A stretch of 5,700 nt of DNA from an uncultured Treponema sp. (GTDB taxonomy: Bacteria > Spirochaetota > Spirochaetia > Treponematales > Treponemataceae): contig CALAEZ010000313.1 of assembly GCA_937891125.1 (NCBI GenBank), forward strand, positions 1 through 5,700, in the 5' to 3' direction. The notes below the pieces were generated by a model that saw only the letters and a program-made list of their open reading frames with translations, did no database searches and had not been told where the DNA came from. The position numbers were made by a program, and so were the translations under genes. Each line of letters begins with the position of its first letter. Position 1 is the first letter of the stretch. Shown in pieces: positions 5,649 to 5,700 of the stretch.

Positions 5649-5700
5649 ATGGGGAATAATCAAAAGTACAGCATTGACTTCAAGCTGCAAGTCGTAGGAA
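5649..5700 (+). CDS. Transposase OrfA of an IS3-family element, first 17 codons
   Basis: The reading begins MGNNQKYSIDFKLQVVG and runs off the window. KYS-DFKLQVV is the typical opening of the helix-turn-helix DNA-binding subunit (OrfA) of IS3-family elements, often of the IS150 group, which would recognise the element's ends. A strong GGAGG at 5638-5642, six bases upstream, fixes the start. In these elements OrfA is usually followed by an overlapping OrfB with a DDE integrase core, made by frameshifting; that part is not visible here. With only 17 residues the subgroup assignment is tentative. Confidence 0.72.
   Translation, partial: MGNNQKYSIDFKLQVVG

Larger units (their letters stand above)
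5608..5700 (+). mobile_element. Left end of an IS3-family-like insertion sequence (right end outside the window)
   Basis: At 5608 the sequence changes from CobD-like coding DNA to TGAACTGACCCCA, followed by a short AT-rich stretch and GGACA. This resembles the terminal inverted repeat of IS3-family elements, which begin with TG. A Shine-Dalgarno and a transposase start follow within 45 bases, as is usual at the left end of these elements. The matching right repeat and the target duplication lie outside the window. The boundary is taken from the 5'-TG and from where the aminotransferase reading stops making sense, so it could be off by a few bases. Confidence 0.75.

Overview
The window looks like ordinary chromosome of a host-associated Treponema. 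The main evidence is the secreted protein encoded at the left edge, which reads as the P83/100 antigen family known from Borrelia and Treponema. The chemoreceptor also has the hairpin-tip wording I associate with treponemes and clostridia. Base composition is moderate and coding regions are tightly packed. The genus is an inference from protein resemblance; there is no rRNA or other marker here to fix the species.

Layout, left to right. Positions 1-602 (minus) hold the N-terminal 200 codons of a P83/100-like exported protein. Positions 695-1588 (minus) encode prephenate dehydrogenase, TyrA. Positions 1603-1653 hold a long hairpin followed by a U8 tract on the minus strand, just in front of tyrA. 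Positions 1712-3802 (minus) encode a 696-residue methyl-accepting chemotaxis protein with a periplasmic double-Cache sensor. Positions 3803-4071 form a divergent promoter region. Positions 4072-5439 (plus) encode a stand-alone TrpB2-type tryptophan synthase beta chain. Positions 5436-5607 (minus) are the C-terminal end of a CobD/HisC-like PLP enzyme. It is cut off at 5608 by the left end of an IS3-family-like insertion sequence, whose transposase gene starts at 5649 (plus) and runs out of the window.

How the genes relate. mcp, tyrA and the P83/100 gene are co-oriented on the minus strand, but the hairpin-U8 element suggests that mcp transcription stops, or is attenuated, before tyrA. trpB is transcribed divergently from mcp and converges on the CobD-like gene, with overlapping stop codons. 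Two enzymes of aromatic amino acid metabolism (TyrA, TrpB2) flank the chemoreceptor, but no trpA, aro or pheA gene is visible. Any functional link to the receptor is only a suggestion.

I found no CRISPR array, tRNA, rRNA, phage gene or clearly new system. The points most worth a second look are the hairpin-U8 element in the tyrA leader, the IS insertion into the CobD-like gene, the orphan TrpB2 and the unassigned ligand of the receptor.
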